A stretch of 64,000 bases of DNA. Origin: Arthrobacter alpinus. GTDB lineage: Bacteria > Actinomycetota > Actinomycetes > Actinomycetales > Micrococcaceae. Location of the stretch: positions 372,001 through 436,000 of the forward strand of contig NZ_CP013200.1 of assembly GCF_001445575.1 (NCBI RefSeq), read 5' to 3'. Position 1 is the first letter of the stretch. Each line of letters begins with the position of its first letter. Below, piece after piece: positions 44,416 to 53,485 of the stretch. A model generated the notes under the pieces. It made no database searches and was not told where the DNA came from. It saw nothing but the letters and a program-made list of their open reading frames with translations. The position numbers and the translations under genes were made by a program.

Positions 44416-45747
44416 CTAGACGGCCAGCCCGTGGACGGTAGCTGCACCCCGGAGTTCGAAGTGTGAAGTCTCCGTGGGATACGCCCGCACTGTGTGGGCG
44501 TATCCGCCATCGGCAAAGACCTCCACGAGTGAGCCGTCCACCAGGATGCGTCCGGCCGCGATGGCCGCAACAACTCTCTCCTGTTCACCGTCAACCAGCA
44601 CCAGTTCCACGGCGCTGTCAGCCGTGACGTCAAAGGCCCTGGTGGACCTTGGGACGGTGAATGAACCGGTATCGGCAGAAATGACGCCGTTACGCAGGGT
44701 GTCAACTTCAGCCACCGGCTCCGAGCGTAACTGCCCATCACTAAAGGAAAGCACGCGCGCATAGGTAAGCACGCCGGCCCAGCCAGAGGCGAGAATGTCG
44801 GCGTCGTTCCTTGATTTTTCCCAGCTCCAGCCCCACATGAGTGTGCGCGGCTCATCGGCGGTGCCGACCACCACCTGCGGGGCGTAGAAATCGGGGCCCG
44901 CATCGATCAGGCCCCCTCCGGTGGGTAGGAATTTCAGGCCGGCACCGCCTTCACGCAGTTCCCCGGTCAGGTAGCTGACGCGGTCCAATCCGTGATCGTC
45001 GCGGTTCCAGAGCGAGAGCATCAGCACCCACTGGCCATCGATTTCGAACAACTGCGGGCATTCCCAGATCTCGCCCGGTGCCCACTCCTGGGCAATGCCC
45101 GAGCCGCCGGTGACGAGCGGACCCAGGTACTCCCAATCGGTCAGGGTGTGGCAGCGGTAGAGCAGAATGACGGGGGTGCCATCCTTGTAACCCGCACCTT
45201 GGATGGCGAACTGAGTGCCGTTGAAGGTGAACAGGAAGGGGTCGCGGACCTCGCCAATATTTGCCTCATCCGGCATCCCCGCAATGCCTTGCTGTTCCTG
45301 CTTCCATCCAATGAGCGCCCGGTCCGAGGTGGCCGTCATGACCTGTGACTCGTGCTCCGTCGCAGCAATGCCCGTGTAGAAAGCCGTGGGCACATCGCCG
45401 TCCAATGCAATGACACCGGACCAGGCGCCGACGGCGTCCGCGGCACCCTTTCGGGGGTACAGGGCGATGGGCTGCTGAGTCCACCGGACCAGATCTGTGG
45501 AGGTGGCGTGGCCCCAGTGGATGTTGCCGTGGATGGGTGCGTCCGGATTGAGTTGGAAAAACACATGGTAGGTGCCGTCAACGTAAATGCAGCCGTTGGG
45601 GTCGTTGATCCAGCCCTGATCCGGGCGTCCGTGAAGTGCGGGAAACGCGGGATCGGAGAAGACGGGGTCGGTAGTACTCACAGCTGATGCTCCTTGAAGA
45701 GGTTGATGAAGGTTTTGCGGGTTTTGACGTTGCTGCTGCTCGGTCAC
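44416..45747 (-). CDS. Glycoside hydrolase family 32 (sucrose/fructan hydrolase)
   Basis: 443 residues, no signal peptide. The five-bladed propeller motifs are clear: WINDPNG with nucleophile D49, VRDPF (D169) and WECPQ with acid/base E229, followed by a C-terminal beta-sandwich. It hydrolyses beta-fructofuranosides such as sucrose, sucrose-6-phosphate or short fructans; cytoplasmic location with an ABC importer favours an imported oligosaccharide. Last gene of the operon; it overlaps the preceding permease gene by four bases (ATGA). Confidence 0.93.
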   Translation of the reverse strand: MTEQQQRQNPQNLHQPLQGASAVSTTDPVFSDPAFPALHGRPDQGWINDPNGCIYVDGTYHVFFQLNPDAPIHGNIHWGHATSTDLVRWTQQPIALYPRKGAADAVGAWSGVIALDGDVPTAFYTGIAATEHESQVMTATSDRALIGWKQEQQGIAGMPDEANIGEVRDPFLFTFNGTQFAIQGAGYKDGTPVILLYRCHTLTDWEYLGPLVTGGSGIAQEWAPGEIWECPQLFEIDGQWVLMLSLWNRDDHGLDRVSYLTGELREGGAGLKFLPTGGGLIDAGPDFYAPQVVVGTADEPRTLMWGWSWEKSRNDADILASGWAGVLTYARVLSFSDGQLRSEPVAEVDTLRNGVISADTGSFTVPRSTRAFDVTADSAVELVLVDGEQERVVAAIAAGRILVDGSLVEVFADGGYAHTVRAYPTETSHFELRGAATVHGLAV

Positions 45748-46631
45748 TTGTTGATTCCAGCGGTCAGGCCTTCGCGCAAATAGCGCTGCCCAAAGAGGAA
45801 GACCACCAGTGCCGGGATCATGGAGAGCACTACGCCTGCGAGCACGGTGGACACCGAGCCGGTGCCCATATTTCCCTGCAGCGACACCAGGCCTAGGGGC
45901 ATGGTGAAGTTTTCTTCACTGATGGTCATGATCAGGGGCCGGAAGAATTCGTTCCAGTGGAAGTTGAAGGCCAGGATGCCCACAATCGCGAGTCCGGGCC
46001 AGGCCAGCGGCAGGTAAACGGAACGGAAGGTGCGCAAGGGGGATGCGCCGTCGATCGCGGCGGCTTCGGCCAGCTCGCCCGGCAATCCGACGAAGAATTG
46101 GCGCATCAAGAAGGTGCCAAACGCCGTCGGAATGGCCGGCAAGATCAGGGCCATGAGGGTATCGGAGAGTCCCATGCCGCGGATCAGCATGAAGACCGGA
46201 ACAATGGTGACCTGCATGGGGACCATCATGGTGGCCAGGACAATGCTGAACAGCACGCCGCGGCCCCTGAAGTCGATGCGGGCAAACACGTAGCCGGCCA
46301 AGGCCGCCGTGAACATTTGGCCCACGGCGATGATGCCTGTGACAAGGACCGAGTTCCAGATCAGCAACCACATGTTCACTTGCGCGAACACATCGGTGTA
46401 AGAGCTAAAATCGAGGCCGCCGGAGAAGATGGAACCGCCGGCTCCGAGCGATTCGCTCGGTGAACGCATGGAGGTCAGGACGGTCCAGACCACGGGGCCC
46501 AGCGTCAGGAAGGTTGCCACGATGAGGATGGCTGCCCGTCCGGCGGTACGGCCGGAAACGTGGATTTTCTTGCGGGGTGCAGGAATGCGACCCGGTGCGG
46601 AACTGCTTTCTTTCACGGAAATGGTGGTCAT
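45744..46631 (-). CDS. Carbohydrate ABC transporter permease (MalG-type)
   Basis: 295 residues, six membrane helices, with the EAA loop (GELAEAAAIDGASPLRTF). Its length and C-terminal layout match MalG-type permeases. It works with the MalF-type permease upstream and the solute-binding protein. No ATPase gene is in the operon, so a shared MsmK-like ATPase from elsewhere is expected. Confidence 0.9.
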   Translation of the reverse strand: MTTISVKESSSAPGRIPAPRKKIHVSGRTAGRAAILIVATFLTLGPVVWTVLTSMRSPSESLGAGGSIFSGGLDFSSYTDVFAQVNMWLLIWNSVLVTGIIAVGQMFTAALAGYVFARIDFRGRGVLFSIVLATMMVPMQVTIVPVFMLIRGMGLSDTLMALILPAIPTAFGTFLMRQFFVGLPGELAEAAAIDGASPLRTFRSVYLPLAWPGLAIVGILAFNFHWNEFFRPLIMTISEENFTMPLGLVSLQGNMGTGSVSTVLAGVVLSMIPALVVFLFGQRYLREGLTAGINK

Positions 46632-46641
46632 GGCACGGCTC

Positions 46642-47610
46642 CTAGTTGTAGTGCACGAAGCGTCGTGAGAGGCGGAATTGGATGGCCGTCACCAGCATGA
46701 TGAGCAGCGTCAGCACAATGCCGATGGCAAAGGCGCGGCCGAAGTCCAGCTGCTTGAAAGCTGTTTCATAGATGACCATGACGGCGGTGCGCGTTGAATC
46801 GCCGGGGCCGCCGCGGGTGATGACGTACGGCTGGTCAAAGATCTGCAGGGCGGAAATGATCGCCATGACACTGGCCACCAACAGGGTGGGGCTCAGCAGA
46901 GGCAGCGTGATGTTTTTGAACTGCTTCCACCCCGTAGCCCCGTCAATGGAGGATGCCTCATACATCTCGGTGGGGATGGAACTCAAGCCGCCAATGATGA
47001 GTAGGAACGTGAAGCCAAAGTTCTGCCACACATAAACCAGAATGATCACGATCATGGCACCGGCCTGCGAGGTCAGCCACGGCACTGCCGGGATACCAAT
47101 CATGCCGATGACCTTGTTGACCAGGCCAAAGTTCTGGTTGAACAAATAGCTCATGATGATGGAAACACTGGAGGCTGAAAGAACCAGCGGGAAGAAGAAC
47201 GCCGAGCGGAAGAACGTCCGCAACCAGTTGGGCATCCTTGACTGAATCAGCACGGCAAGGCCAATGGAGACCGTCAGTTGCAGGCTGACCGCCACCACCA
47301 CAAAGCCCATGGTGTTCAGAAACGCTGTTCTGACGGTGGGGTCGGCGCCGATGGCAACAAAGTTATCAACACCTACAAATTCCGGGGCGTTGATGATGTC
47401 CCAGCGGAAAAACGCCAGCGTCAATGATGCCACGATCGGGATCAGGGTAAAGATGGCAATACCGATGATGGTGGGGGCCAGAAAAAGTGCTGCCAAGCCT
47501 TTGGCGCCCTTCTCCTTGCCGGAACGCTGTTGTGCCAAGCCCCTGCGGCGGTGACCACGCGAGCCGGCGGGCGTGGTGGGCATCTGAGAACTTTTGGTGG
47601 TTGTGGACAT
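46642..47610 (-). CDS. Carbohydrate ABC transporter permease (MalF/UgpA-type)
   Basis: 322 residues with a basic N-terminus and six membrane helices. The EAA loop reads EMYEASSIDGATGWKQF. The start codon overlaps the stop of the solute-binding protein gene (TGATG), indicating coupled translation. It pairs with the MalG-type permease, 10 bases downstream. Confidence 0.9.
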   Translation of the reverse strand: MSTTTKSSQMPTTPAGSRGHRRRGLAQQRSGKEKGAKGLAALFLAPTIIGIAIFTLIPIVASLTLAFFRWDIINAPEFVGVDNFVAIGADPTVRTAFLNTMGFVVVAVSLQLTVSIGLAVLIQSRMPNWLRTFFRSAFFFPLVLSASSVSIIMSYLFNQNFGLVNKVIGMIGIPAVPWLTSQAGAMIVIILVYVWQNFGFTFLLIIGGLSSIPTEMYEASSIDGATGWKQFKNITLPLLSPTLLVASVMAIISALQIFDQPYVITRGGPGDSTRTAVMVIYETAFKQLDFGRAFAIGIVLTLLIMLVTAIQFRLSRRFVHYN

Positions 47611-49004
47611 CAGACCCTCCTCAGAGCCAGCTCGAGGTCACGCTGCAGCGTGGACAGGGCAGGCCGAACATTGGCTGCGGAACCTGTGACGGCACCAAGA
47701 ACATTTTTAATCAGGGCACTTTCCACCGCGGCCTGCTGCGGCGGGGCCGGAATGGGTCCGGAACTGGGGAACTTATCGAGCGTGTCATAGAAGACCTGCC
47801 AGTGGGCCGGGCCCTTGCCGGAATACAGGGCCTCGTTGACCATGGAGCGGCGGGTGGGGGTGGTGTTGGGATTGGGCATGGCCAACTCCATGGCTTCCTT
47901 GGAAGCACAGAACTTGATCCACTCCCACGCCTCATCCTTGCGGGTGGAGGTCTTCATGATGGCGTAGCCTGCGGCGCCAAACTGGTGCCGCTGCGTGCGC
48001 CACTTCGGGAAGAACTGCACGTCAAAACCATCTTCTGCCATGCCTGCCTCGTGGAGACCCTGCACCCAATAACCGCCAGCCGGCGTGGTACCAATAAGGC
48101 CAGAGGCGAACTGGGCGACCAGCTCATTGCCACCACCTTGTGCCGGGCTGGTGCCCAGGCCTTCGGCCACGAGCGTGCGCAGGAACTCAAAGCTCTCGGC
48201 AACCCGTGGATCTTCGGCGTTGGGTTCTAGCCACTGGTAGCCGCCAGAACGCATGCCGCGCGTGGGATCGTTGGCATAGAACTTGTCCCAAAACCAGTTG
48301 CCTCCCGTGCTGCGAGTTTCCTTCAGGAAACTCGTGTCGTTGACATATAGCCACGGCACCACACCACCGAAGAGCCGGTTGGTCCAGTAATACGGAACAA
48401 ATTGTTTGCCGCCAGTTTTTTTCATGGCGGTGAGCGAATTGTAGAAGTCATCGTGCGTCCAGTTGTCACCGGGGCGACTCAGTCCGGCCTTCTCAAAGGC
48501 GCCCGTGTTCATATACATGTTGGCGCTGTTGAAATCGAGCGGGAGCTGGAACAGGCTTCCCTGATACATGAACGCTTCAACCAGGGAAGGGTGCACATCG
48601 TCGAAGTAGTCCTGCACCTCCGACTGATCCCGCTTCACATACGCATCCAGCGGTTCAGCAAGGCGTTCGGCAAATAGCTGCGCGCCCTCCGTAGCCACCA
48701 GCACCACATCCGGTGACGTTCCGGCGGCAACCATGGTGAGGATCTTGGCAAAAAAATCGCCCCAGTCCGCACCCTGGATCGCCTGAATCCGCACCTTGAT
48801 GTTGGGATGAGCCGCAGAAAATGCCTTGACCAGATTGGCCCGGCTCTCCGCATCCTGCGCATTGCCAAGGATGGCAACGTTGAGCGAATCCGATCCCCGT
48901 CCGGGGATGTCCGCTCCGGTCAGCCGGGGCCAGCTTGCCCCGACGGCACCCACGGATCCGATGCCCAACAAACTCAGCATCGCCCGTCTTGATACATCAC
49001 TCAT
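47610..49004 (-). CDS. Tat-exported ABC sugar-binding protein
   Basis: 464 residues from ATG 49004 (GAGGAGG five bases upstream); an earlier in-frame start at 49019 is less well placed. The N-terminus has a twin-arginine signal (VSRRAMLSLLGIGSVG). The body is a cluster B-type extracellular solute-binding protein (ANLVKAFSAAHPNIKVRI, PDVVLVATEG). First gene of the fructoside operon; it captures an oligosaccharide outside the membrane. The region upstream has two LacI-type palindromes. Confidence 0.9.
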   Translation of the reverse strand: MSDVSRRAMLSLLGIGSVGAVGASWPRLTGADIPGRGSDSLNVAILGNAQDAESRANLVKAFSAAHPNIKVRIQAIQGADWGDFFAKILTMVAAGTSPDVVLVATEGAQLFAERLAEPLDAYVKRDQSEVQDYFDDVHPSLVEAFMYQGSLFQLPLDFNSANMYMNTGAFEKAGLSRPGDNWTHDDFYNSLTAMKKTGGKQFVPYYWTNRLFGGVVPWLYVNDTSFLKETRSTGGNWFWDKFYANDPTRGMRSGGYQWLEPNAEDPRVAESFEFLRTLVAEGLGTSPAQGGGNELVAQFASGLIGTTPAGGYWVQGLHEAGMAEDGFDVQFFPKWRTQRHQFGAAGYAIMKTSTRKDEAWEWIKFCASKEAMELAMPNPNTTPTRRSMVNEALYSGKGPAHWQVFYDTLDKFPSSGPIPAPPQQAAVESALIKNVLGAVTGSAANVRPALSTLQRDLELALRRV

Positions 49005-49022
49005 GTTGCCTCCTCGCAACTA

Positions 49023-49038
49023 CCTAACGCGTGTTAGG
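49023..49038 (-). promoter_or_regulatory. LacI-type operator-like palindrome
   Basis: CCTAACGCGTGTTAGG has a central CG and half-sites differing at one position, the usual form of LacI-family operators. It sits 19 bases upstream of the solute-binding protein start. Confidence 0.6.
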
Positions 49039-49054
49039 AATCATGACAGACGGA

Positions 49055-49070
49055 CCTAACTCGTGTCAAG
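49055..49070 (-). promoter_or_regulatory. Second, weaker operator-like half palindrome
   Basis: CCTAACTCGTGTCAAG shares the left half and central CG with the site at 49023; its centre is 32 bases away. Confidence 0.4.
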
Positions 49071-49124
49071 TATGAGTTGTGTCACAATTTCAGGCTCGGC
49101 GCGCGAAGAGATATTTATGGCTCG

Positions 49125-49186
49125 GGGGGGTCGTTATTACCATTCGCCCCCGGCCTGCCAGCAGCGAATGGTAATAACGACCCCCC
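49125..49186 (-). terminator. Perfect 22-bp stem-loop after the ECF operon
   Basis: A 22-base arm at 49125-49146 is exactly mirrored at 49165-49186, loop 18 bases. It lies 54 bases after the stop of the ykoC-like gene and before the fructoside operon promoter, so it likely separates the two. Confidence 0.7.
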
Positions 49187-49239
49187 GAACCAGGAAAACC
49201 CGATTCAACAGGAGCCCTGTCCAAGAAATTCCGGGATTT

Positions 49240-50037
49240 CTAGCCGAACACCGGATTCCACGTGCCAAGCACGACGGCGGCAGTCACCGACGCTCCTGCC
49301 ATCGCCAAGCCCCCACTCGCCACCAACAGGTCACGCCGTGAATAGGTGGACTCACGAGCCCAAGTGCGCGGGCCCACGCCGAAGCCCTTGGCTTCCATGG
49401 TGGTGGCCAGCCGTGTGGCACGCCGCACGGCTTGCACCAGCAGCGCCATGGCTTGGCCCAGCTGGGCCTTGATGCCACGGAAAAAGCCCTTTCCGCCGCC
49501 CACGCCCCGCGCACGGCGGGCCATACCGAGGGTTTGCCATTCGGTCACCAGCAAGCCCACAAGCCGCATCGCTGCGAGCGCGCCGAGGACGAATCGGTGC
49601 GGCAGCCGCAGTTTTTGTGCCAGTGCATCGGCCAGATCGGTGGGATCGGTGGAGGCCAGCACAATGACTCCGGGCAGGGCAATAGCCAAACCACGCAGCG
49701 CGATGGCAATACCCGATTCCGTCGATCCGGTAGTGAACACCACCGGCCCCAGTGACAGCAAGACCTCACCTGTTTTCGGCGCCAACAGAGCAGTGCTGTA
49801 ACCGCCCACAACGGCTGCTATCAGAATGGGCCAGCCCCGCTTCAAGAGCATTCCTGCACTCAAACCGGCCAGCGGCAGCAGTGCGCATTCAAGCACCAGC
49901 GCCACTGTTGCCGAAACCCAGTCCACGCTGATCAACAACACAAGGGTGAGCACCATGCCGGCCCCAAGTTTGGCCAGCGGATTGACTTCCGCCAGCCATG
50001 CGGTGGAACGCGGTGTGGCAATGATGTCAACACTCAT
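49240..50037 (-). CDS. ykoC: ECF transporter transmembrane subunit (EcfT/YkoC-like)
   Basis: 265 residues from the ATG at 50037 (overlapping the ATPase stop as ATGA); an in-frame extension above is antisense-like noise. Five hydrophobic segments precede a cytoplasmic coupling region (LAAMRLVGLLVTEWQTLGMARRARG, then AVRRATRLATTMEAKGFG) with the A-R-G signatures of EcfT. It couples the ATPase to the substrate-binding membrane subunit. The last helix (LLVASGGLAMAGASV) is near the end. Operon order E-D-C suggests hydroxymethylpyrimidine uptake. Confidence 0.88.
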   Translation of the reverse strand: MSVDIIATPRSTAWLAEVNPLAKLGAGMVLTLVLLISVDWVSATVALVLECALLPLAGLSAGMLLKRGWPILIAAVVGGYSTALLAPKTGEVLLSLGPVVFTTGSTESGIAIALRGLAIALPGVIVLASTDPTDLADALAQKLRLPHRFVLGALAAMRLVGLLVTEWQTLGMARRARGVGGGKGFFRGIKAQLGQAMALLVQAVRRATRLATTMEAKGFGVGPRTWARESTYSRRDLLVASGGLAMAGASVTAAVVLGTWNPVFG

Positions 50038-51626
50038 CGATGCACCGCCTTCTGCGCCGGCTGCGGATGTGCCAACTGTTTCTCCTGCGCCGCGAGCGGC
50101 ACGGCACCTTCCCCGGAGTCGCCCAGAACCAGCCGACTTCCGCCGAGAACCGCTGTGAAGGCGGCGTCGTGCGTCACCGATACAACAGCCGTTCCGGCAT
50201 CCAACAACTCGGTTAACAATGACGCCAGCTCCGCCCACGTATTGGCATCCTGACCAAATGTGGGCTCATCCAGAATCAACACCTGCGGGCTCGCAGCCAA
50301 CACCGTGGCCACTGACAACCGGCGTTTCTCGCCACCCGAAAGCGTGAACGGGTTCGCATCAGCCAAATGCTCCAGCCGAAGCCGAGTCAGCAGCTCATCG
50401 ACAGAATCACCACCGTGCCCCAAAATCTTTGGCGCAAACAGCAGCTCTTCCCGGACACTATGGGCCACAAACTGGTGCTCAGGTTCCTGGAAAACTGTAC
50501 CGATCCTGCTGATCAAATCACGCCCCCGCCATTTCAACGGCGCAGACCCGGCCCCGCGAGCCAGCTCAGGCAACGCTGTGAGGCGCCCGGCAGCAGGTGC
50601 CAGCAATCCAGCCAGGGTCAGTGCCAGCGTTGATTTTCCGGCACCATTGGGGCCGGTCACGCTCAGCGCCTGACCCGCCTTTACCTGCACAGAAGGCACG
50701 ACGGCGGCCGGCACCACCGGGTGCCGCTTGCGTCCCTTGGTGCGGGATACAGCAAGATCTCCCGCTTCAAGCAGAAGGTGAGCTCCGGCGTCGTCCGGGT
50801 TGATCATGGCGTGCGGCAGGAGTGTCCGGGGCCTCACGTGCGGGACGTAGCCTGGCACCCAGATCCCGGCCGCCGCCAACAGCTCGCGGCTCTGCGCCAT
50901 GACTTGCGCCGGCGGGCCGTCAAAGAGGACGCCGCCGGGCTCACCCAGCCGGGCCGGGGCCAGGACCACGATCCGATCCACCACATCCAGCCAGACAGAT
51001 ACCCGGTGCTCCACAACAACCAGGGTGGCACCGGATTCATCCAGGCTGCGGCGCACGGCATCGCGCACCTCAACAACACCGGCCGGATCCAGATTGGCTG
51101 TGGGTTCATCCAGGAGCAGCAGCCCTGGACGCATGGCCAGCATTCCGGCGAGGCCAAGGCGCTGCTTCTGGCCTCCCGAGAGCGAGGAACTCGGATGATC
51201 GAGTGGCAGGTCCAGGCCCACCGACTCCAGCGCAGCACTCACGCGGCGCCAGATTTCCTCCCGAGGCACGGAAAGGTTTTCCGCACCAAAAGCCACGTCG
51301 TCACCAATGCGCGAGAGCACTACCTGAGAGTCCGGGTCCTGCTGCATGAGTCCAGAACGGCCGCGGGATTCCGCCACGGGACGGTCGTCGATGAGCAACT
51401 GGCCCGATTCGTTGGCATCCTCGTCGTCGCCCAGCACGCCCGCCAAGGCATGCAGCAACGTGGACTTGCCCGCACCGGATGGTCCGAGTAAAAGAACCCG
51501 CTCCCCCGGTGCGATCTCCAAATCCAGATCATGAACGGCGCGAGTGTGCCGGCCTGAATGCTGCCAGCCCCAGCCCTTCGCACTGATCCGCGCCGGGGTA
51601 CTTCCCCGGCTTCGCTGAATAGTCAC
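50034..51626 (-). CDS. ykoD: ECF transporter ATPase with two ABC domains (YkoD-like)
   Basis: 530 residues from GTG 51626; upstream in-frame starts lie inside the previous gene. Two complete ABC modules are fused: the first has GPSGAGKST, LSGGQKQR and LLLDEPTANLD, the second GPNGAGKST, LSGGEKRR and LILDEPTFGQD. Q-loops are also visible (LMQQDPDSQ, FQEPEHQ). This is YkoD-type architecture (ECF A and A' in one chain), unlike the usual two-gene version. It powers uptake by the YkoE-like subunit. Confidence 0.9.
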   Translation of the reverse strand: MTIQRSRGSTPARISAKGWGWQHSGRHTRAVHDLDLEIAPGERVLLLGPSGAGKSTLLHALAGVLGDDEDANESGQLLIDDRPVAESRGRSGLMQQDPDSQVVLSRIGDDVAFGAENLSVPREEIWRRVSAALESVGLDLPLDHPSSSLSGGQKQRLGLAGMLAMRPGLLLLDEPTANLDPAGVVEVRDAVRRSLDESGATLVVVEHRVSVWLDVVDRIVVLAPARLGEPGGVLFDGPPAQVMAQSRELLAAAGIWVPGYVPHVRPRTLLPHAMINPDDAGAHLLLEAGDLAVSRTKGRKRHPVVPAAVVPSVQVKAGQALSVTGPNGAGKSTLALTLAGLLAPAAGRLTALPELARGAGSAPLKWRGRDLISRIGTVFQEPEHQFVAHSVREELLFAPKILGHGGDSVDELLTRLRLEHLADANPFTLSGGEKRRLSVATVLAASPQVLILDEPTFGQDANTWAELASLLTELLDAGTAVVSVTHDAAFTAVLGGSRLVLGDSGEGAVPLAAQEKQLAHPQPAQKAVHR

Positions 51627-51630
51627 CGGG

Positions 51631-52281
51631 CTACACCGCGCGTTCGGTGGCAGCTCCACGGGAGGGCAGATTTGCCAAGGCGCCGGTTCTGGCCAGACCA
51701 CGCACAGCCAGCCAGGAGACCAAGCCGGCAATGACGGCGCCGGAGATCATGGCCAAGACCACGTAGACGAGCTTCCACTGCGTAGCCCACTCGATGTTCC
51801 AGACCAGGCTGTCATTGATACCCAAGGCCAATCCCGCCAAAGCCCCGGACATCAAGGCCACCGTGAGGTTGAATTTTCGGTAACGGAAGAGTGCAAATCC
51901 CAATTCGGCGCCCAGGCCCTGGACAAGGCCGGACAGCAGCACCGTGAAGCCGAAGTGCGTGCCCAACAGTCCTTCCACCATGGCAGCAATGAGTTCGCAA
52001 TACAGTGCGGCACCGGGTTTGCGGATAACGAGTCCACCCAAGACGCCGGCAATCAACCAGCCGCCACCGTACAACGCACCCAGGGGCGGGAAGGCAACGG
52101 TGATGGCGCTGGTCAGGCCGTATCCGGCGGACCACAGCCAGAAGATGACACCCAAGGCAACACCCAATACGGACACCACAACGATGTCCACCACGCGCCA
52201 CGTGCTCTTGCGTGCCTGTGCGGTTTGGGGGCTTGGGCTACTTTGTTGCGGGGCGTTTTCGCCCGCGAATGACTTGCTCAT
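51631..52281 (-). CDS. ykoE: ECF transporter substrate-binding subunit (YkoE-like)
   Basis: 216 residues, about five or six membrane helices. ITVAFPPLGALYGGGWLIAG, LIRKPGAALYCELIAAMVE (as seen in YkoE) and GLGAELGFALF are typical. YkoE is the S-component for hydroxymethylpyrimidine, a thiamine precursor. The TPP riboswitch directly upstream independently supports a thiamine-related substrate. The ATPase gene starts 4 bases after its stop. Confidence 0.9.
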   Translation of the reverse strand: MSKSFAGENAPQQSSPSPQTAQARKSTWRVVDIVVVSVLGVALGVIFWLWSAGYGLTSAITVAFPPLGALYGGGWLIAGVLGGLVIRKPGAALYCELIAAMVEGLLGTHFGFTVLLSGLVQGLGAELGFALFRYRKFNLTVALMSGALAGLALGINDSLVWNIEWATQWKLVYVVLAMISGAVIAGLVSWLAVRGLARTGALANLPSRGAATERAV

Positions 52282-52694
52282 GTTTCCTCCTTTTCAGGAG
52301 GGGCGGCCGCGGCGGTATTTCCGCGCAGCCGAAGAGAACTCGACTCCCTTCGCCGGTACTAACCGGAGCAGGTTCGAGGGTCTGCGGTGAACCGCACTCT
52401 CAGCGTCTATTCCCAGGATGGGACGACGCTCCCCTGTCGTGTTTGAATTGCGGCTCCAGTTTACCCCCGCCCGCTGCCGGGGGCCAATGCACCCGGTAAC
52501 ACTTCCCCTGCAGCCACCGATGCCGTTTGACGATTCCGCCATAGTTTGAACTGTGTCGAAAACGTCAAAGTGGCGCGAAAACTACACAACACCACGGGGA
52601 ACCGAGTGGGCGGCTGGGGTTGCCGCGACGAAAGGGCTAGGCTGACCATAAGGATTTCTTGGCCACAGACCCGTCAAACACGCAGGAGTCATTT
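52282..52694. other. Intergenic region with TPP riboswitch
   Basis: 413 bases between ykoE (minus) and the DUF4235 gene (plus). The ykoE-proximal part carries the TPP riboswitch (52338-52440); the remainder (52441-52694) shows no gene and must contain both promoters. Confidence 0.7.
52338..52440 (-). promoter_or_regulatory. TPP riboswitch (THI element)
   Basis: On the minus strand: GGGGAGCG, then CTGAGAGTGCG, ACCCTCGAACCTGCTCCGG and TTAGTACCGGCGAAGGGA. These are the conserved THI-box segments in the correct order and spacing. It precedes ykoEDC, implying repression of uptake when thiamine pyrophosphate is abundant. Confidence 0.93.
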
Positions 52695-52955
52695 ATGAAC
52701 ATCGTCTTCAAATTGCTCGGAACCGGCGTCAGCTTGGGAGCCGGTTTTGCGGCCAGCAAGCTCGTGGACACCATCTGGGAGAAGAGCACGGGCAACAAGC
52801 CACCAAAGGACGGCGCGGATCTGGAAAATAGCCTGCGTTCGGCCCTGACCTTTGCGCTGGTTTCCTCGGTGGTTGCGGCCATCATTCAGACCCTGGCCGG
52901 GCGCACCACCCAGAAGGCCATTGCGCGTTTCAACAAGCACCCGGAAGAGATCTAA
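52695..52955 (+). CDS. DUF4235 membrane protein
   Basis: 86 residues from ATG 52695, with AGGAG seven bases upstream. FKLLGTGVSLGAGFAASKLVDTIWEKSTG and a second hydrophobic segment (ALVSSVVAAIIQTLA) are typical of DUF4235, small actinobacterial membrane proteins of unknown role. Converges on the mrp operon; a hairpin lies between. Confidence 0.85.
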   Translation: MNIVFKLLGTGVSLGAGFAASKLVDTIWEKSTGNKPPKDGADLENSLRSALTFALVSSVVAAIIQTLAGRTTQKAIARFNKHPEEI

Positions 52956-52975
52956 GGGCGCACTTCACCCTCACC

Positions 52976-53043
52976 AAGGCGTCATTCGCCGTCGCATTTG
53001 ATCACCATGGTTGATCATCACGCACGACGGCGGATGGCGCCTT
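52976..53043. terminator. Bidirectional hairpin between DUF4235 gene and mrpG
   Basis: 19-base arms (52976-52994 and 53025-53043) pair with two G-U-type mismatches; an inner palindrome near 53000-53018 extends the stem. ACGACGGCGG at its right arm is the shared core. Confidence 0.6.
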
Positions 53044-53122
53044 TCGTGTTCCCTGCGGCAGCAATGCGCTTGGTCCCCCAGCAGACATGGTCGTTCAGCG
53101 GAGCCCCTCAGCGGCGCTGCGC

Positions 53123-53485
53123 TTAGTGGTTGGACTCGTCCTCGGCTACGGCGGCAACCACTTGATCGAGCTCATCGACACTCAGCATTTCCGGACGGCG
53201 GTGCTTGGTGCGGTAACCAGCCCTACCCACCATGTGGGCCGAAACCGGCACGGTCAACAGCTGGAACATCCAGGCGACAATGAGGATTGGCAGCAGCGAC
53301 CAAGCCCGCATTTGCAGGCCAATGGCCGCCAGCATCAGCAGCAGGCCCAGAACCTGTGGCTTGGTGGCGGCATGCATGCGGCTCATGAGGTCCGGAAACC
53401 GCAGCAGGCCTATGGCTGCAGCGAGGCTCATCAGGGCGCCCACCAGAAGGCAGATAGCTGTCAGCACATCAATGAGCGTGTTCAT
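53123..53485 (-). CDS. mrpG: Na+/H+ antiporter subunit G
   Basis: 120 residues, three membrane helices, with GLLRFPDLMSRMHAATK and the following QVLGLLLMLAAIGL typical of MrpG/MnhG. Part of the hetero-oligomeric Mrp antiporter, which exchanges Na+ for H+. The last gene of the operon; overlaps mrpF by four bases. Confidence 0.93.
   Translation of the reverse strand: MNTLIDVLTAICLLVGALMSLAAAIGLLRFPDLMSRMHAATKPQVLGLLLMLAAIGLQMRAWSLLPILIVAWMFQLLTVPVSAHMVGRAGYRTKHRRPEMLSVDELDQVVAAVAEDESNH

Noticed and set aside
50040..50238. N-terminal extension of the ykoC-like protein
   Set aside because: The extra 67 residues lie within the ATPase gene, are Arg/Gly-rich and lack a domain; the ATG overlapping the ATPase stop is a typical coupled start.
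52360..52385. tRNA-like T-loop sequence (AGGTTCGAGGG)
   Set aside because: It is part of the conserved TPP riboswitch core on the minus strand, and no cloverleaf surrounds it.
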